NCBI RefSeq assembly: GCF_002549775.1
Contig: NZ_NMTR01000019.1
Span: forward strand, 114,525-178,524
DNA length: 64,000 nt
Reading direction: 5' to 3'
Origin: Faecalibacterium langellae
Lineage (GTDB): Bacteria > Bacillota > Clostridia > Oscillospirales > Ruminococcaceae
The translations under genes were made by a program, and so were the position numbers. The stretch's first letter is position 1. Each line of letters opens with the position of its first letter. This document shows, piece by piece, positions 42,024 to 51,043 of the stretch. Under the pieces are notes generated by a model. The model did not search any database, was not told the origin of the DNA, and saw only the letters and a program-made list of their open reading frames with translations.

Positions 42024-42941
42024 ATGCAGATCATTTCACAGTTTGCGCCGCTGCCGCTGGCGGAGCCCGAGAAAGGCACCGCCGTGGCAATGGGCTTCTT
42101 TGACGGCATCCACATCGGCCACCGGGCGGTGATCGACGGGGCTGTGCAGTGGGCCAAGGCCCACGATGCCGCCCCGGCTGTGTTCACCTTCAAGCTGCCG
42201 GTGGTGAATAAAATGAAGGGCAGACGGCTGCTGTCCACAGCGGACAAGCACGCGCTGATCGCAAGCCTGGGCGTGGAGTATTACCTCACGCCGGATTTCG
42301 AGGAGATCAAAGGCCTGACGCCGGAGCAGTTTGTCCGCGGCATCGTGGAGGACTGCCATGCCCGCGCCCTGTTCTGCGGCGAGAACTTCACCTTTGGGGC
42401 AAAAGCTGCGGGCAATCCTGAGATGCTGCGCCGCCTGTGCGCGCCGCTGGGCGTGGAAGTGGTGGTCATCCCCATGGCGCAGTTTGAAGAAAAGCCGGTG
42501 TCCTCCACCCGCATCCGCACCGCGCTGGAAGGCGGCGACATCCCGGCGGCCAACGCCATGCTGGGCATGCCCTACGCCATCCGGTTCGAGGTGCAGCACG
42601 GCGCGGGTCTGGGCCACACGCTGGGCGTGCCCACCATCAACCAGCTGTACCCGGCCGGATTCCAGATGCCCCGCAGCGGCATCTATATCACCCGCACCTG
42701 CATCGGCGGCAGGTGGTACCCCTCGGCCACCGGTCTGGGCAGCCGCCCCACTGTCAACGATGACGCCACCAAGGTGACCTGCGAGACCTTCATCCCCGGC
42801 TTCTCCGGCGACCTCTACGGCACCGACCCGGTGGTGGAGTTCCACGCCTACCTCAGCCCCAGCAAAAAGTTCGACACGCTGGATGAGCTGCGGGCGTGCA
42901 TCAACAACGCCGCAAAGCGCGCGCAGGAATATTTTGCATAA
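42024..42941 (+). CDS. ribF: bifunctional riboflavin kinase/FAD synthetase
   Basis: A 305-residue enzyme that makes FMN and FAD from riboflavin. The adenylyltransferase half shows GFFDGIHIGHRAVI and the later VSSTRIRTALEGGDI. The kinase half contains GHTLGVPTINQLYP, PRSGIYITR and GSRPTVN...CETFIPGFSGDLYG. Length is normal. AAAGGAAAC lies before the ATG. It ends the long nusA-infB operon at a strong shared terminator. Confidence 0.95.
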   Translation: MQIISQFAPLPLAEPEKGTAVAMGFFDGIHIGHRAVIDGAVQWAKAHDAAPAVFTFKLPVVNKMKGRRLLSTADKHALIASLGVEYYLTPDFEEIKGLTPEQFVRGIVEDCHARALFCGENFTFGAKAAGNPEMLRRLCAPLGVEVVVIPMAQFEEKPVSSTRIRTALEGGDIPAANAMLGMPYAIRFEVQHGAGLGHTLGVPTINQLYPAGFQMPRSGIYITRTCIGGRWYPSATGLGSRPTVNDDATKVTCETFIPGFSGDLYGTDPVVEFHAYLSPSKKFDTLDELRACINNAAKRAQEYFA

Positions 42942-42952
42942 GATTGCATAAG

Positions 42953-42998
42953 AAAAAGACCTGTCCTTCCGGAGATCCCGGAAAGGCAGGTCTTTTTT
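42953..42998. terminator. bidirectional terminator between ribF and tsaD
   Basis: AAAAAGACCTGTCCTTCCGG - AGAT - CCCGGAAAGGCAGGTCTTTTTT, placed between two convergent stop codons. Confidence 0.93.
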
Positions 42999-43003
42999 GC
43001 TGC

Positions 43004-44011
43004 TTATTCGTAGTCGATGGGCAAAGTGGGCAGGCCGTTCAGCTCAAGGCCCGCCGTGTGGCCCGCAATGTACTGATAATACCCCTGCGCCGCGATCATG
43101 GCACCGTTGTCGCCGCAGAACTTCAGCTCTGGCAGATAGACCTTGGCACCCAATTTCTGGGCACCGTCGTTCACCAGCTGGCGCAGGCGGCCGTTGGCGG
43201 CCACACCACCTGCCAGACACACCTGCTTTGCCCCGGTATCGGCAGCAGCCAGCAGCAGCTTTTCGGCCAGGATGCCTGCAATGCGCTCCTGAAAGCTGGC
43301 CGCAAGGTCCGGCACGTTGACTTCCTCGCCCTTCATTTGGGCCTTGTTCACCTCGTTGAGCACGGCGGTCTTCAGGCCGGAAAAGCTCACGTTGTATTTG
43401 CCCTCCACATGGGGCACCGGCAGGCGGTAGGCCTTGGGGTCGCCGGTCTTGGCGGCGTTGGCCACGCTGGGGCCGCCGGGGTAAGGCAGGCCCAGCGTGC
43501 GGGCCACTTTGTCAAAGGCTTCGCCTGCGGCATCGTCCACCGTGTGGCCGAGGATGTGGTAGTGGGTGTAGCCCTGCACTTCCACGATGTGGCTGTGGCC
43601 GCCGGATGCCACCAGGCAGAGGAAGGGCGGTTTCAGTTCCGGGTGGGTCAGATACAGCGCAGCGATGTGGCCCCGCAGGTGGTGCACCGGCACCAGCGGC
43701 TTATTGGCCGAGTAGGCCAGGCCCTTGGCAAAGTTTACGCCCACCAGCACTGCGCCGATGAGGCCCGGCGCAAAGGTGACGGCCACGGCGTCCACATCGT
43801 CGATGGTCTTGCCTGCATCCAGCAGGGCTTTTTTCACCGTGGCACTGATGAACTCGCAGTGGCGGCGGCTGGCGATCTCCGGCACGACGCCGCCGTACAG
43901 CGCCTGTTCTTTCACGCTGGTGGAGATGACGTTGCTCAGCAGGTGCCGGCCGTCCTCCACCAGAGCTGCGGCGGTCTCGTCGCAGGTGGATTCAATTCCT
44001 AGAATGATCAT
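43004..44011 (-). CDS. tsaD: tRNA N6-threonylcarbamoyladenosine transferase TsaD
   Basis: A 335-residue metalloenzyme that completes t6A at position 37 of ANN-decoding tRNAs. Signatures are ILGIESTCDETAAALVEDG, the metal ligands in VHHLRGHIAA, LVASGGHSH and the nucleotide site LAGGVAANGRLR. The start at 44011 follows GGAGG; the longer frame runs into polA. It begins one base after the polA stop. Confidence 0.95.
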   Translation of the reverse strand: MIILGIESTCDETAAALVEDGRHLLSNVISTSVKEQALYGGVVPEIASRRHCEFISATVKKALLDAGKTIDDVDAVAVTFAPGLIGAVLVGVNFAKGLAYSANKPLVPVHHLRGHIAALYLTHPELKPPFLCLVASGGHSHIVEVQGYTHYHILGHTVDDAAGEAFDKVARTLGLPYPGGPSVANAAKTGDPKAYRLPVPHVEGKYNVSFSGLKTAVLNEVNKAQMKGEEVNVPDLAASFQERIAGILAEKLLLAAADTGAKQVCLAGGVAANGRLRQLVNDGAQKLGAKVYLPELKFCGDNGAMIAAQGYYQYIAGHTAGLELNGLPTLPIDYE

Positions 44012-44012
44012 T

Positions 44013-46583
44013 TTAATGGGCCTCCAGCCAGTTTTTGCCTGTGTGCACATCGGTGCTCAGCGGCACGGCGTAGTGCACGCAGCCTTCCATTTCCTCCCGC
44101 AGGATCTGCGCGGCCTTCTCGGCCTCGGCCTCCGGGGCCTCTACGATCAGCTCATCGTGGACGGTGAGGATCAGGCGGCTCTCCATCTTTTCGTCCCGCA
44201 GGCGCTTCCACACCCGCACCATGGCCAGTTTGATCACGTCGGCGGCGGTGCCCTGAATGGGGGTGTTGCGGGCCATGCGCTCGCCGCTGGCGCGGATGTT
44301 GTGGCTGTTGCTGTTCAGCTCCGGCAGGGCCCGGCGGCGGCCGAACAGGGTGGAGACGTAGCCGTTGGCCCGGGCGTCGGCGATGGTCTTGTCCATATAG
44401 CTGCTCACGCTGGGGAAGGCGGCCAGATAGTTCTTCAGGAAGGCGTCGGCCTCCTTCACGGTCACGCCGATGTCCTTCGAAAGGCTGTAGGCACCCTTGC
44501 CGTACATGATGCCAAAGTTGATGGCCTTGGCACCGGAGCGTACCCGGGGCGTCACCTCGCCCTGGGGGATGCCGTAAATTCTGGCGGCGGTGCTGCGGTG
44601 GATGTCCTGACCGCTGCGGAAGGCCTGCTGCATGTGCTCGTCGCCGGTGACGTGGGCCAGGATGCGCAGCTCGATCTGGCTGTAGTCGGCGTCCACCAGC
44701 ACGCAGCCCGGCTTTGCGATGAAGTAGGCGCGCAGCTGGCTGCCCAGCTCGGTGCGGATGGGGATGTTCTGCAGGTTGGGGTTATCGGAGGAAAGACGTC
44801 CGGTGCGGGCCTCGGTCTGATTGAAGGTGGTGTGGATGCGGCCATCCTCGCCGATGACCTTGAGCAGGCCCTCCACATAGGTGGAGTTCAGTTTCTGGTA
44901 GGCGCGGTACTGCAGGATGTCCTCCACCAGCGGGTAATCCCGCAGAGCTTCCAGCGTCTCTGCGTCGGTGGACCAGCCGCGCTGGGTCTTTTTGCCGTGG
45001 GGCAGGCCCATGGTGACAAAGAGCATCTCGCCCAGCTGCTTGGTGCTGTTGGGGTTGAAGCTGGCGCTGCCGGTCTCCATGTGGATGCGGGTGAGCACCT
45101 GTTCCAGCTCGCTGCGCAGCTTCACGCCGAACTGGTCGATGCCGTCGCGGTCCACCAGCATGCCGATGCGGGTCATGTCCGCCAGCACCTGTGCCAGCGG
45201 GAACTCGATCTCGTTGTAAAGGGGGTCCTCGCCGCAGGCGGTGATCTCGGCCTTCATCTTGGCGAACAGGTCCGCCAGACGGCCTGCGTCCGGGTAGTCT
45301 GTGCAGGTGAAGGCGGCAGCCGCCTTGTAGCTGGGCACCAGCTCACCCACCTGATACTTGGAAGCCGATGCGTCCAGCAGGTAGGCGGCCAGTTTGCCGT
45401 CCCACACGATGCTGCTGCCCCAGCCGCCGGCGGCCATGGCCTTGGCGTAAAGCGGCGCGGAGTTGAACACATCCAGCGTCACATCCGGGTCATCCAGCAG
45501 GCGCACGAGCTCTGCGTCTTCCAGCGGGTAAACGGTGGTGCCCTGCACGGCGTACCAGCTCTCGGGCTGCAGCACCACGTTGTGGACGCCCTGCTTGCCC
45601 ATCACGGGGGGGCGGGACGCCACCAGATAATGCCCGGCAGGGGTCAGCGACAGCGGTGCGATCTCTGCCTCGGGCAGGTTCGCGGTCTCCTCCTCCAGAT
45701 TGGCGGGCACGATGCCGCCCAGCCCGAAGCGCTGGATCAGGGAGTGGATCTCCAGCTCCTGCAGCATGCGCACGGCTTTGGGCTTGTTGCCCTCGCCGAT
45801 GGCGTAGGCACCCTCGGCGGTGTCGATGGGCGCATCGGTGCGGATGGTGCCCAGGGTGTGGCTCAGCTGGGCCAGCTCGCGGCATTCCAGCAAATGTTCC
45901 CGCTGCTTAGGCTTGATGCGCTTGTCGTCGATGTGCTCATACACCCCTTCCAGCGAACCGAAGTTCTGCACGAGGGAGAGGGCGGTCTTTTCGCCGATGC
46001 CCCGCACGCCGGGGATGTTGTCGGAAGCATCGCCCATCAGGCTCTTGACCTCGATGAGCTGCTTGGGCTCGATGCCGTATTTTTCGCGGATGGCGTCCAC
46101 ATCCATGGTCACGGTCTTGCTGCGGCCCAGCGCTGTGGTGGCCAGCAGCACCGTGGTGGTGTCGCTCACCAGCTGCAGGCTGTCGCGGTCTCCCGTGGCA
46201 AGGAAGCAGTCGTCCTGCCGGGCCGCGCAGGCGGCGGCCAGCGTGCCCAGGATGTCGTCGGCCTCCCAGCCTTCGGCGGTGACGATGCGATAGCCCAGGT
46301 CCGTGAGGATCTCCTTCAGCACCGGCATCTGCTGGGCCAGCTCGTCCGGCATGCCGTGGCGGGTGGCCTTGTAGCCCTCGTACATCTTGTGGCGGAAGGT
46401 GGGGGCCTTCAGGTCAAAGGCCACAGCCACTTCGTCGGGCTGGGACTCCTTCAGCAGGGAGAGCATGATATTCAGAAAGCCGAAAATGGCGTTGGTATAA
46501 CGGCCGTCCTTGGTGGTCAGCAGCTTGATGCCGAAAAAGGCGCGGTTGGCGATGCTGTTGCCGTCAATGACCAGTAAACGCAT
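44013..46583 (-). CDS. polA: DNA polymerase I
   Basis: An 856-residue repair and replication polymerase. The 5'-nuclease domain is complete (LLVIDGNSIANRAFFGIK, EGWEADDILGTLA, SLMGDASDNIPGVRGIGEKTA). The middle 3'-5' exonuclease-like domain shows no Asp-x-Glu metal site, as in most Firmicutes. The polymerase domain carries DADYSQIELRILAHVTGD, AKAINFGIMYGKG and TVHDELIVE. The start at 46583 follows GGAGG; upstream in-frame codons lack a site. Likely one transcript with tsaD. Confidence 0.96.
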   Translation of the reverse strand: MRLLVIDGNSIANRAFFGIKLLTTKDGRYTNAIFGFLNIMLSLLKESQPDEVAVAFDLKAPTFRHKMYEGYKATRHGMPDELAQQMPVLKEILTDLGYRIVTAEGWEADDILGTLAAACAARQDDCFLATGDRDSLQLVSDTTTVLLATTALGRSKTVTMDVDAIREKYGIEPKQLIEVKSLMGDASDNIPGVRGIGEKTALSLVQNFGSLEGVYEHIDDKRIKPKQREHLLECRELAQLSHTLGTIRTDAPIDTAEGAYAIGEGNKPKAVRMLQELEIHSLIQRFGLGGIVPANLEEETANLPEAEIAPLSLTPAGHYLVASRPPVMGKQGVHNVVLQPESWYAVQGTTVYPLEDAELVRLLDDPDVTLDVFNSAPLYAKAMAAGGWGSSIVWDGKLAAYLLDASASKYQVGELVPSYKAAAAFTCTDYPDAGRLADLFAKMKAEITACGEDPLYNEIEFPLAQVLADMTRIGMLVDRDGIDQFGVKLRSELEQVLTRIHMETGSASFNPNSTKQLGEMLFVTMGLPHGKKTQRGWSTDAETLEALRDYPLVEDILQYRAYQKLNSTYVEGLLKVIGEDGRIHTTFNQTEARTGRLSSDNPNLQNIPIRTELGSQLRAYFIAKPGCVLVDADYSQIELRILAHVTGDEHMQQAFRSGQDIHRSTAARIYGIPQGEVTPRVRSGAKAINFGIMYGKGAYSLSKDIGVTVKEADAFLKNYLAAFPSVSSYMDKTIADARANGYVSTLFGRRRALPELNSNSHNIRASGERMARNTPIQGTAADVIKLAMVRVWKRLRDEKMESRLILTVHDELIVEAPEAEAEKAAQILREEMEGCVHYAVPLSTDVHTGKNWLEAH

Positions 46584-46661
46584 AGTCGTGTTCCTCCATT
46601 GCATTATTACACATCTTATAGTATAGCACAAAACGGCATCCAGCGGGGGATTTTTAAAGAA

Positions 46662-46701
46662 AAAACAAAAAAGCCTTCCTCCTGTGTGGGGGGAAGGCTC
46701 T
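46662..46701 (-). terminator. terminator of the ferredoxin gene
   Basis: On the minus strand AGCCTTCC...GGAAGGCT followed by TTTTTTGTTTTT, just after the ferredoxin stop. Confidence 0.9.
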
Positions 46702-46708
46702 CACAAAG

Positions 46709-46897
46709 TTACTCCTCGATGCGGATCGCGCTCACGGGGCAGGCGTTGGCGGCGTCCACTGCCTGGGGGACCTCCTCCGGCGGGATGGGGCCGGGCTCGG
46801 CCACAGCCAGAACGCCCTCCATGTGGAACACGGCGGGGCACAGTCCGGCGCACTGGGTGCAGCCGATGCACAGATCAGGGTCAACGTATGCGTTCAT
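46709..46897 (-). CDS. single-cluster [4Fe-4S] ferredoxin
   Basis: A 62-residue electron carrier. Cluster ligands are Cys10, Cys13 and Cys16 in CIGCTQC plus the distant Cys53 in NACPVSAI; Cys20 is extra. The second cluster motif of bacterial 2[4Fe-4S] ferredoxins is missing, so it carries one cluster. It is acidic overall. AAGGAGG lies upstream. It is transcribed alone and divergently from the ArsC/Spx-like gene. The redox partner is unknown. Confidence 0.92.
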   Translation of the reverse strand: MNAYVDPDLCIGCTQCAGLCPAVFHMEGVLAVAEPGPIPPEEVPQAVDAANACPVSAIRIEE

Positions 46898-47012
46898 GGG
46901 GAAAACCTCCTTTTGATGATGCCTTGCAGGCAGTATGGCCCGCTTTGCCGCAAATTATGCCTAGGCAGCCGCCCGCTGCTGTGGTACAATAAAGATTCAG
47001 GAGGGCGATACC

Positions 47013-47354
47013 ATGAATATTCAGATCTTCGGCACCACCAAGTGCTTTGACACCAAAAAGGCCCAGCGCTATTTCAAGGAGCGGGGCATCAAGTTCCAGA
47101 TGATCGACCTGAAGGAAAAAGGCATGAGCCGCGGCGAGTTCGAGAACGTTTCCCGCGCGCTGGGCGGCTGGGAAAAGCTGGTGGACCCCAATGCCAAGGA
47201 CAAGCAGACCCTGGCTTTGCTGGACGCGCTGGTGGACTGGCAGAAAGAGGATAAGCTCTTTGAGAACCAGCAGCTGTTCAAAACGCCCATCGTGCGCAAC
47301 GGCCGCAAGGCCACCGTGGGTTACCAGCCGGACGTGTGGAAAACCTGGGAATAA
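47013..47354 (+). CDS. ArsC/Spx-family thioredoxin-fold protein
   Basis: A 113-residue protein. It opens with a beta strand and a single-cysteine loop, IFGTTKCFDTKKAQRYF (Cys11), with no second Cys of an Spx-like CxxC. The core has IDLKEKGMSRGEFENVSRALGG and KTPIVRNGRKATVGYQPDVW, which matches the ArsC-like branch whose members include arsenate reductases and uncharacterised reductases. No ars genes are near, so arsenate reduction is not supported by context. AGGAGG lies upstream. Confidence 0.85.
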   Translation: MNIQIFGTTKCFDTKKAQRYFKERGIKFQMIDLKEKGMSRGEFENVSRALGGWEKLVDPNAKDKQTLALLDALVDWQKEDKLFENQQLFKTPIVRNGRKATVGYQPDVWKTWE

Positions 47355-47465
47355 ACGGGTATTGCACGCACTTTCACAAAAAAACCACGGCCAATGTTTT
47401 GCACAACGCGGCAGTATGTGGTATACTGAGCTGTAAAGCATTGAACGCTGGGAGATAAAATAACT

Positions 47466-48383
47466 ATGAAACATTATATTACCCCCGAAGAACACGCACG
47501 GCAGCAGCGCCGCCGGGGCCGTCAGGCGCTGGGGCTGCTGGTGGCTGTGCTGGTGCTCGTCGGTTTTGTCACGGTGCTGCGCGCCGGTGTGGGGCTGGTG
47601 GCGAACCTGTTCGACGACACTGCCCAGAAGCAGGAATACGAAGATAAGCTGGAAGGCCTCGTGCTGTTCGACCCCATGCCCTTTGACGGCATTGAGAACA
47701 TTGACGACCTGACCCTGCGCGAGGCGGCCGTCTGGGGCTGCATCTACAGCATCCAGGAGACCCAGGGCGGCTTTGACAACTACAACACCGACCCCGACAC
47801 CGAACAGCTGCTGCTGCCTTCGGTGGATGTGGATGCCTATCTGGCAAAGCTGCTGGGCCCGGGCTTCAAGCTCACCCACCGCAGCTTCGACATGGAGGAT
47901 ATGACCATCGAGTTCGATGAATCCACCCAGTGCTACAAGATCCCGGTCACCGGCACGGTGGGCTATTACCGCGCAACGGTCACCAGACTGTTCAAGCGCG
48001 GCGGCAAGCTGCACGTCACGGTGGGCTACATCCCCACCACCAGCACCGATGACAGCATCATCAACTCGTCTTCGGATACGCCCACCAAATATATGGACTA
48101 TCTGTTCGAGCGCCAGAGCGGCAGCTGGTATCTCACCGGCCTGACCGAGAGCGATACCAAGCCCGAAAGCACCGATACGGCTTCGCTGGCAAGCCAGCCG
48201 GAGCCCATGGCCGAGAGCGACGTAAACGACGCCATCCTCGCCGCAGCCGGTTCGGATTCTGCCGACAGTGCCGCCGCGGACAGCACCGCCGCCGAGGACG
48301 CTGCGGACGCCCAGAGCCTGGACGAGAGCGCCGACAGCACCGAAGCGCAGGCGGACGACAGCGCCGCCAGCCCGGCTGCATAA
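47466..48383 (+). CDS. membrane-anchored protein of unknown function
   Basis: A 305-residue protein. The N-terminus is basic (RQQRRRGRQ) and followed by one membrane segment (residues about 21-40). A ~180-residue extracellular domain follows, which I do not recognise (VDAYLAKLLGPGFKLTHRSF; YKIPVTGTVGYYRATVTRLFKRGGKLHVTVGYIP). The last 90 residues are an Ala/Asp/Ser/Glu-rich, low-complexity acidic tail. It may be an envelope protein; no function can be given. Confidence 0.75.
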   Translation: MKHYITPEEHARQQRRRGRQALGLLVAVLVLVGFVTVLRAGVGLVANLFDDTAQKQEYEDKLEGLVLFDPMPFDGIENIDDLTLREAAVWGCIYSIQETQGGFDNYNTDPDTEQLLLPSVDVDAYLAKLLGPGFKLTHRSFDMEDMTIEFDESTQCYKIPVTGTVGYYRATVTRLFKRGGKLHVTVGYIPTTSTDDSIINSSSDTPTKYMDYLFERQSGSWYLTGLTESDTKPESTDTASLASQPEPMAESDVNDAILAAAGSDSADSAAADSTAAEDAADAQSLDESADSTEAQADDSAASPAA

Positions 48384-48397
48384 AAAACAGCAAACGC

Positions 48398-48436
48398 AAA
48401 GCCCGGATGTGAGGAGTCTCACACCCGGGCTTTTTG
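48398..48436. terminator. bidirectional terminator
   Basis: AAAGCCCGG-TGTGA / TCACA-CCGGGCTTTTT between two convergent stop codons (48383 and 48441). Confidence 0.9.
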
Positions 48437-48440
48437 TGCG

Positions 48441-49442
48441 TTATTTTAGGTCAAATTTCACGACCACCAGCCGGTACCACAGATACGGCACCATATTCCA
48501 GATCATCCACAGCTCCATCAGAATGTAGTTTGGCAGGTCTTTCAGTCGGAAGGGCCGTTTGCCCAGCTGGCCGTTTTTCAGCAGGGCAAAGGCTTCGTGC
48601 ATGCCCTTGTCCCACGCCTCGCCAAAGCCCTGCCTGTGGAACTTGTAGCACTTGAGCAGGTAGCCCACCGCCAGCGGGATGAAGTTGAGGAGCAGCATCA
48701 GCAGCGGTTCGTTTTTGAGTGGCAGCAGGATGCTGTTGCGGCCGCTCTGCTGGCTCTTGAAGGCGTTGTAGCGCACCGCGCCGGTGCTGGCACCGCAGAT
48801 GTGGTAGCACTTGGCGGTGGGGCAGATGATATTTTTGTAGCCCGCGTTGTTGGCGCGCCAGCTCAGGTCCACATCCTCAAAGTAGGCGAAGAAGTTCTCG
48901 TCAAAATTGCCGATCTCGTCCAGAATGCTCTTGCGGTAGAGGGCCGCACCGCCGCAGGCCGAGAAGATGCGCTTTTGCTTTGTGTAGCGGCTGGCCCGGC
49001 GGCCGTCGCCGGTCTTGCAGGCAAAGCCCATCCAGGTGACGTAGTCGCCCGCATCGTCGGCCAGCTCCCGGTCAAAGTGGCGGATCATCAAACTCTGCAC
49101 CGCGAAGATCTTGGGGTCCGACTCGGCGGCGCGGATGAGCTCGGCCAGCCACTGGGGCTCGGCAAAGGCGTCGTTGTTGAACAGCACCACATATTCGCTG
49201 TCAGCCAGGGCGATGCCCTGGTTCACCGCGTGGGAAAAGCCGGTGTTGGTGCCGTTTTCGATGAGGGTGAAGTTCTCACGGCTGCAGTAGCTGCGGGCCT
49301 GCTCCAGGCTTTCATCGGTGGAGCCGTTGTCCACCACGATGAGTCGGAAGCTCTGCTCGGTCTGGGCGTAGACCGACTCGATGGAATCCTTCAGCCAGCC
49401 CTTGCCGTTGATGTTCGGGATAACGATCGTCGCTTTAACCAT
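48441..49442 (-). CDS. GT2-family glycosyltransferase
   Basis: A 333-residue cytoplasmic, membrane-associated glycosyltransferase of the rhamnosyltransferase-like GT2 group. The nucleotide-binding start is KATIVIPNINGKGWLKDSI, followed by LIVVDNGSTDESLE and the NNDA variant of the DxD motif (VVLFNNDAFAEP). A later motif is FFAYFEDVDLSWRANNAGYK. A hydrophobic segment lies near residues 255-275. It probably builds a cell-wall or capsular glycan; the sugar is unknown. CAGGAG precedes the ATG at 49442. It is transcribed alone. Confidence 0.88.
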   Translation of the reverse strand: MVKATIVIPNINGKGWLKDSIESVYAQTEQSFRLIVVDNGSTDESLEQARSYCSRENFTLIENGTNTGFSHAVNQGIALADSEYVVLFNNDAFAEPQWLAELIRAAESDPKIFAVQSLMIRHFDRELADDAGDYVTWMGFACKTGDGRRASRYTKQKRIFSACGGAALYRKSILDEIGNFDENFFAYFEDVDLSWRANNAGYKNIICPTAKCYHICGASTGAVRYNAFKSQQSGRNSILLPLKNEPLLMLLLNFIPLAVGYLLKCYKFHRQGFGEAWDKGMHEAFALLKNGQLGKRPFRLKDLPNYILMELWMIWNMVPYLWYRLVVVKFDLK

Positions 49443-49497
49443 AAATACTCCTGTATCTTTGTGCACGTTCACGCAGACAGTATAGCATATCTGCACG

Positions 49498-49535
49498 CAA
49501 AAAGAAACCGCATCCCGGCGGGACGCGGCTTCCAT
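49498..49535 (-). terminator. terminator of the DUF4358 lipoprotein gene
   Basis: On the minus strand GAAGCCGCGTCCC-GCC-GGGATGCGGTTTC followed by TTTTTGC. Confidence 0.85.
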
Positions 49536-49546
49536 ACAGCAAAAAA

Positions 49547-50104
49547 TCAGGCAGCGAGGGCTTTTTCGATGTTGGCCAGCAGGGTGTCGTGGTCCTCGGC
49601 ACAGACAAGGACCACTTCGCCGGTGGAGGCGACCGTCACGGTGGCGGCCTTGGCGATCTGATACTGGTCCTCAAGGTAGTGCTCCATGGACTGCTGCTCG
49701 CTGGCCACATAGGCTTCCAGCGCGGCCTTCACGGCGTCGGTCTTGCCCTCGGCAGGCTTCACGATGGCCACGGCGTAGCTGCGCACCATCATGGAGGAGA
49801 CAGAGGCGGCAAGGTCGGTGTACATGTCGTCTTCCAGGTTCAGCAGGGGCAGGATCATGTTCTTCACCTCGTCGTCCAGCTGGTCGGCGTCGTACTCGGC
49901 GCTGTAGCCGTCGATGGCGGTGAACTTGCCGTCCTCACCTTTGGTGAAGATCATGTCGTATTCGTTCTCCTCGTCGCTGCGGGCGTCGTGGAGGATCTGG
50001 GAGTAGTCCTTCGGGGTGGTGCTGTCGGCCTTGCTGCCGGCAGAGCAGCCCACGAGTGCCAGCAGGCACAGGCCGGCAAGCAGGGAAGCAATGATACGTT
50101 TCAT
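49547..50104 (-). CDS. DUF4358-type lipoprotein
   Basis: A 185-residue exported lipoprotein with a lipobox ending at Cys20 (LVGC). The mature domain resembles the DUF4358 family: MVRSYAVAIVKPAEGKTDAVKAALEAYVASEQQSMEHYLEDQYQIAKAA and VVLVCAEDHDTLLANIEKAL. The family is common in clostridia and has no known role. AAAGGA lies 8 nt before the ATG. Confidence 0.82.
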   Translation of the reverse strand: MKRIIASLLAGLCLLALVGCSAGSKADSTTPKDYSQILHDARSDEENEYDMIFTKGEDGKFTAIDGYSAEYDADQLDDEVKNMILPLLNLEDDMYTDLAASVSSMMVRSYAVAIVKPAEGKTDAVKAALEAYVASEQQSMEHYLEDQYQIAKAATVTVASTGEVVLVCAEDHDTLLANIEKALAA

Positions 50105-50255
50105 AAATGAAGTCCTTTCGTGTGTGAAAATCTTCGTGTGAAAGCGGGCGCAGCGGTTTTGAAGCTATTGTGTGCTGTTTTGCGCCTGCTATCCATAATA
50201 CGAAAGAACACCCCGGCAGAATTGCACCGCAAACGTAACCATTTTATGAACAGCG

Positions 50256-50696
50256 TTACAGCATAAGGGCATCCAGCTCGCCGTGGTTCACCGGCGTGGA
50301 AAGGATGATCTGGGTGCTGGTGGTGCCCAGCTTCTGGAACTGCAGGATCAGGTGTTCCAGCTGGGGCATGCTGCCGCAGCTCACCTTGACAAGGAAGGTG
50401 TATGCACCCGTGACGTGGTAGCACTGCAGCACTTCCTTGCTGCTCTGCAGCAGCTCCAGAAAGGCATCCTGCTTGGAGGGAGCCACCGAAAGACTGATGA
50501 GGGCATCCACATACATGCGGTCGGCGGGGCGGTTGAGGGTGACGGTGTAGCCGCTGATGATGCCGTCGGTCTCCAGCTTGTGGATGCGGCTGGAAACGGC
50601 GGGGCTGGTGAGCGACACCTGCTCGGCGATCTCCTTCACCGGCATCCGGGCGTTTTTGGCCAGAAGGGAGAGAATCTTGCGATCCAGATCGTCCAT
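50256..50696 (-). CDS. Lrp/AsnC-family transcriptional regulator
   Basis: A 146-residue regulator. The N-terminal helix-turn-helix is LDRKILSLLAKNARMPVKEIAEQVSLTSPAVSSRI, and the C-terminal RAM ligand domain (VDALISLSVAPSKQDAF...VTGAYTFLVKVSC) binds amino acids in known members. No amino-acid gene is adjacent, so the target is unknown. GGAGAATTCCC precedes the ATG. Confidence 0.94.
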   Translation of the reverse strand: MDDLDRKILSLLAKNARMPVKEIAEQVSLTSPAVSSRIHKLETDGIISGYTVTLNRPADRMYVDALISLSVAPSKQDAFLELLQSSKEVLQCYHVTGAYTFLVKVSCGSMPQLEHLILQFQKLGTTSTQIILSTPVNHGELDALML

Positions 50697-50875
50697 GGGA
50701 ATTCTCCTTTGAAAATATGTTGGAATGTATAAAATTTTTTGAAAGTAAAGTTTTATTGTTGTGGCAAAAGCACAAAGGACAGAAAAGGTCGGTCGGATTT
50801 GGCTTTGTGTTAATTATATAAAGTTTTGCCGGAAAAGTAAAGACTTAATTTAAAGCAAAAACGGAAAAATTTGTT

Positions 50876-50904
50876 TGACAAGAAAAGAAAAAGGCGTATA
50901 ATAC
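50876..50904 (+). promoter_or_regulatory. strong orphan promoter
   Basis: TTGACA (50876-50881) with TATAAT (50897-50902, 15-nt spacer) or TAATAC (50899-50904, 17-nt spacer). No protein gene follows on this strand, but a terminator lies 90 nt downstream. Confidence 0.7.
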
Positions 50905-50908
50905 ATCA

Positions 50909-51022
50909 TGCAAGGCAGCGCCAAACCAAAAGCGCCTGCCCCCTTAAAAATTGAGATTCACCACTTTATATACTTTCCCACCCCTCTATACACAAAAACC
51001 CGCTGCCAGGCGGGTTTTTGTG
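50909..51022 (+). ncRNA. candidate small RNA
   Basis: A ~115-nt unit from the orphan promoter to the hairpin AAAAACCCGC-TGCCAG-GCGGGTTTTT. The 5' end can fold as GGCA-GCGC / GCGC-C-TGCC. Between the stems lies an unpaired pyrimidine-rich stretch (CTTTCCCACCCCTC) that is complementary to Shine-Dalgarno-like GAGGGG. The short ATG frame inside has no ribosome site. It does not match the SRP RNA core or tmRNA that I know. Confidence 0.5.
50995..51022 (+). terminator. terminator of the candidate small RNA
   Basis: AAAAACCCGC / GCGGGTTTTTGTG with a six-base loop. Confidence 0.85.
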
Positions 51023-51043
51023 TTTGTTGGGGATTTTTTGAAG

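Noticed and set aside
47013..47354. Arsenate reductase call
   Set aside because: Only the fold and one Cys support it; no arsR, arsB or acr3 gene lies nearby, so a general ArsC/Spx-family label is used.
50909..51022. SRP RNA, 6S RNA or tmRNA as identity of the small transcript
   Set aside because: The SRP core GGTCAGGNCCGGAAGG and tmRNA tag features are absent and the unit is shorter than 6S RNA.
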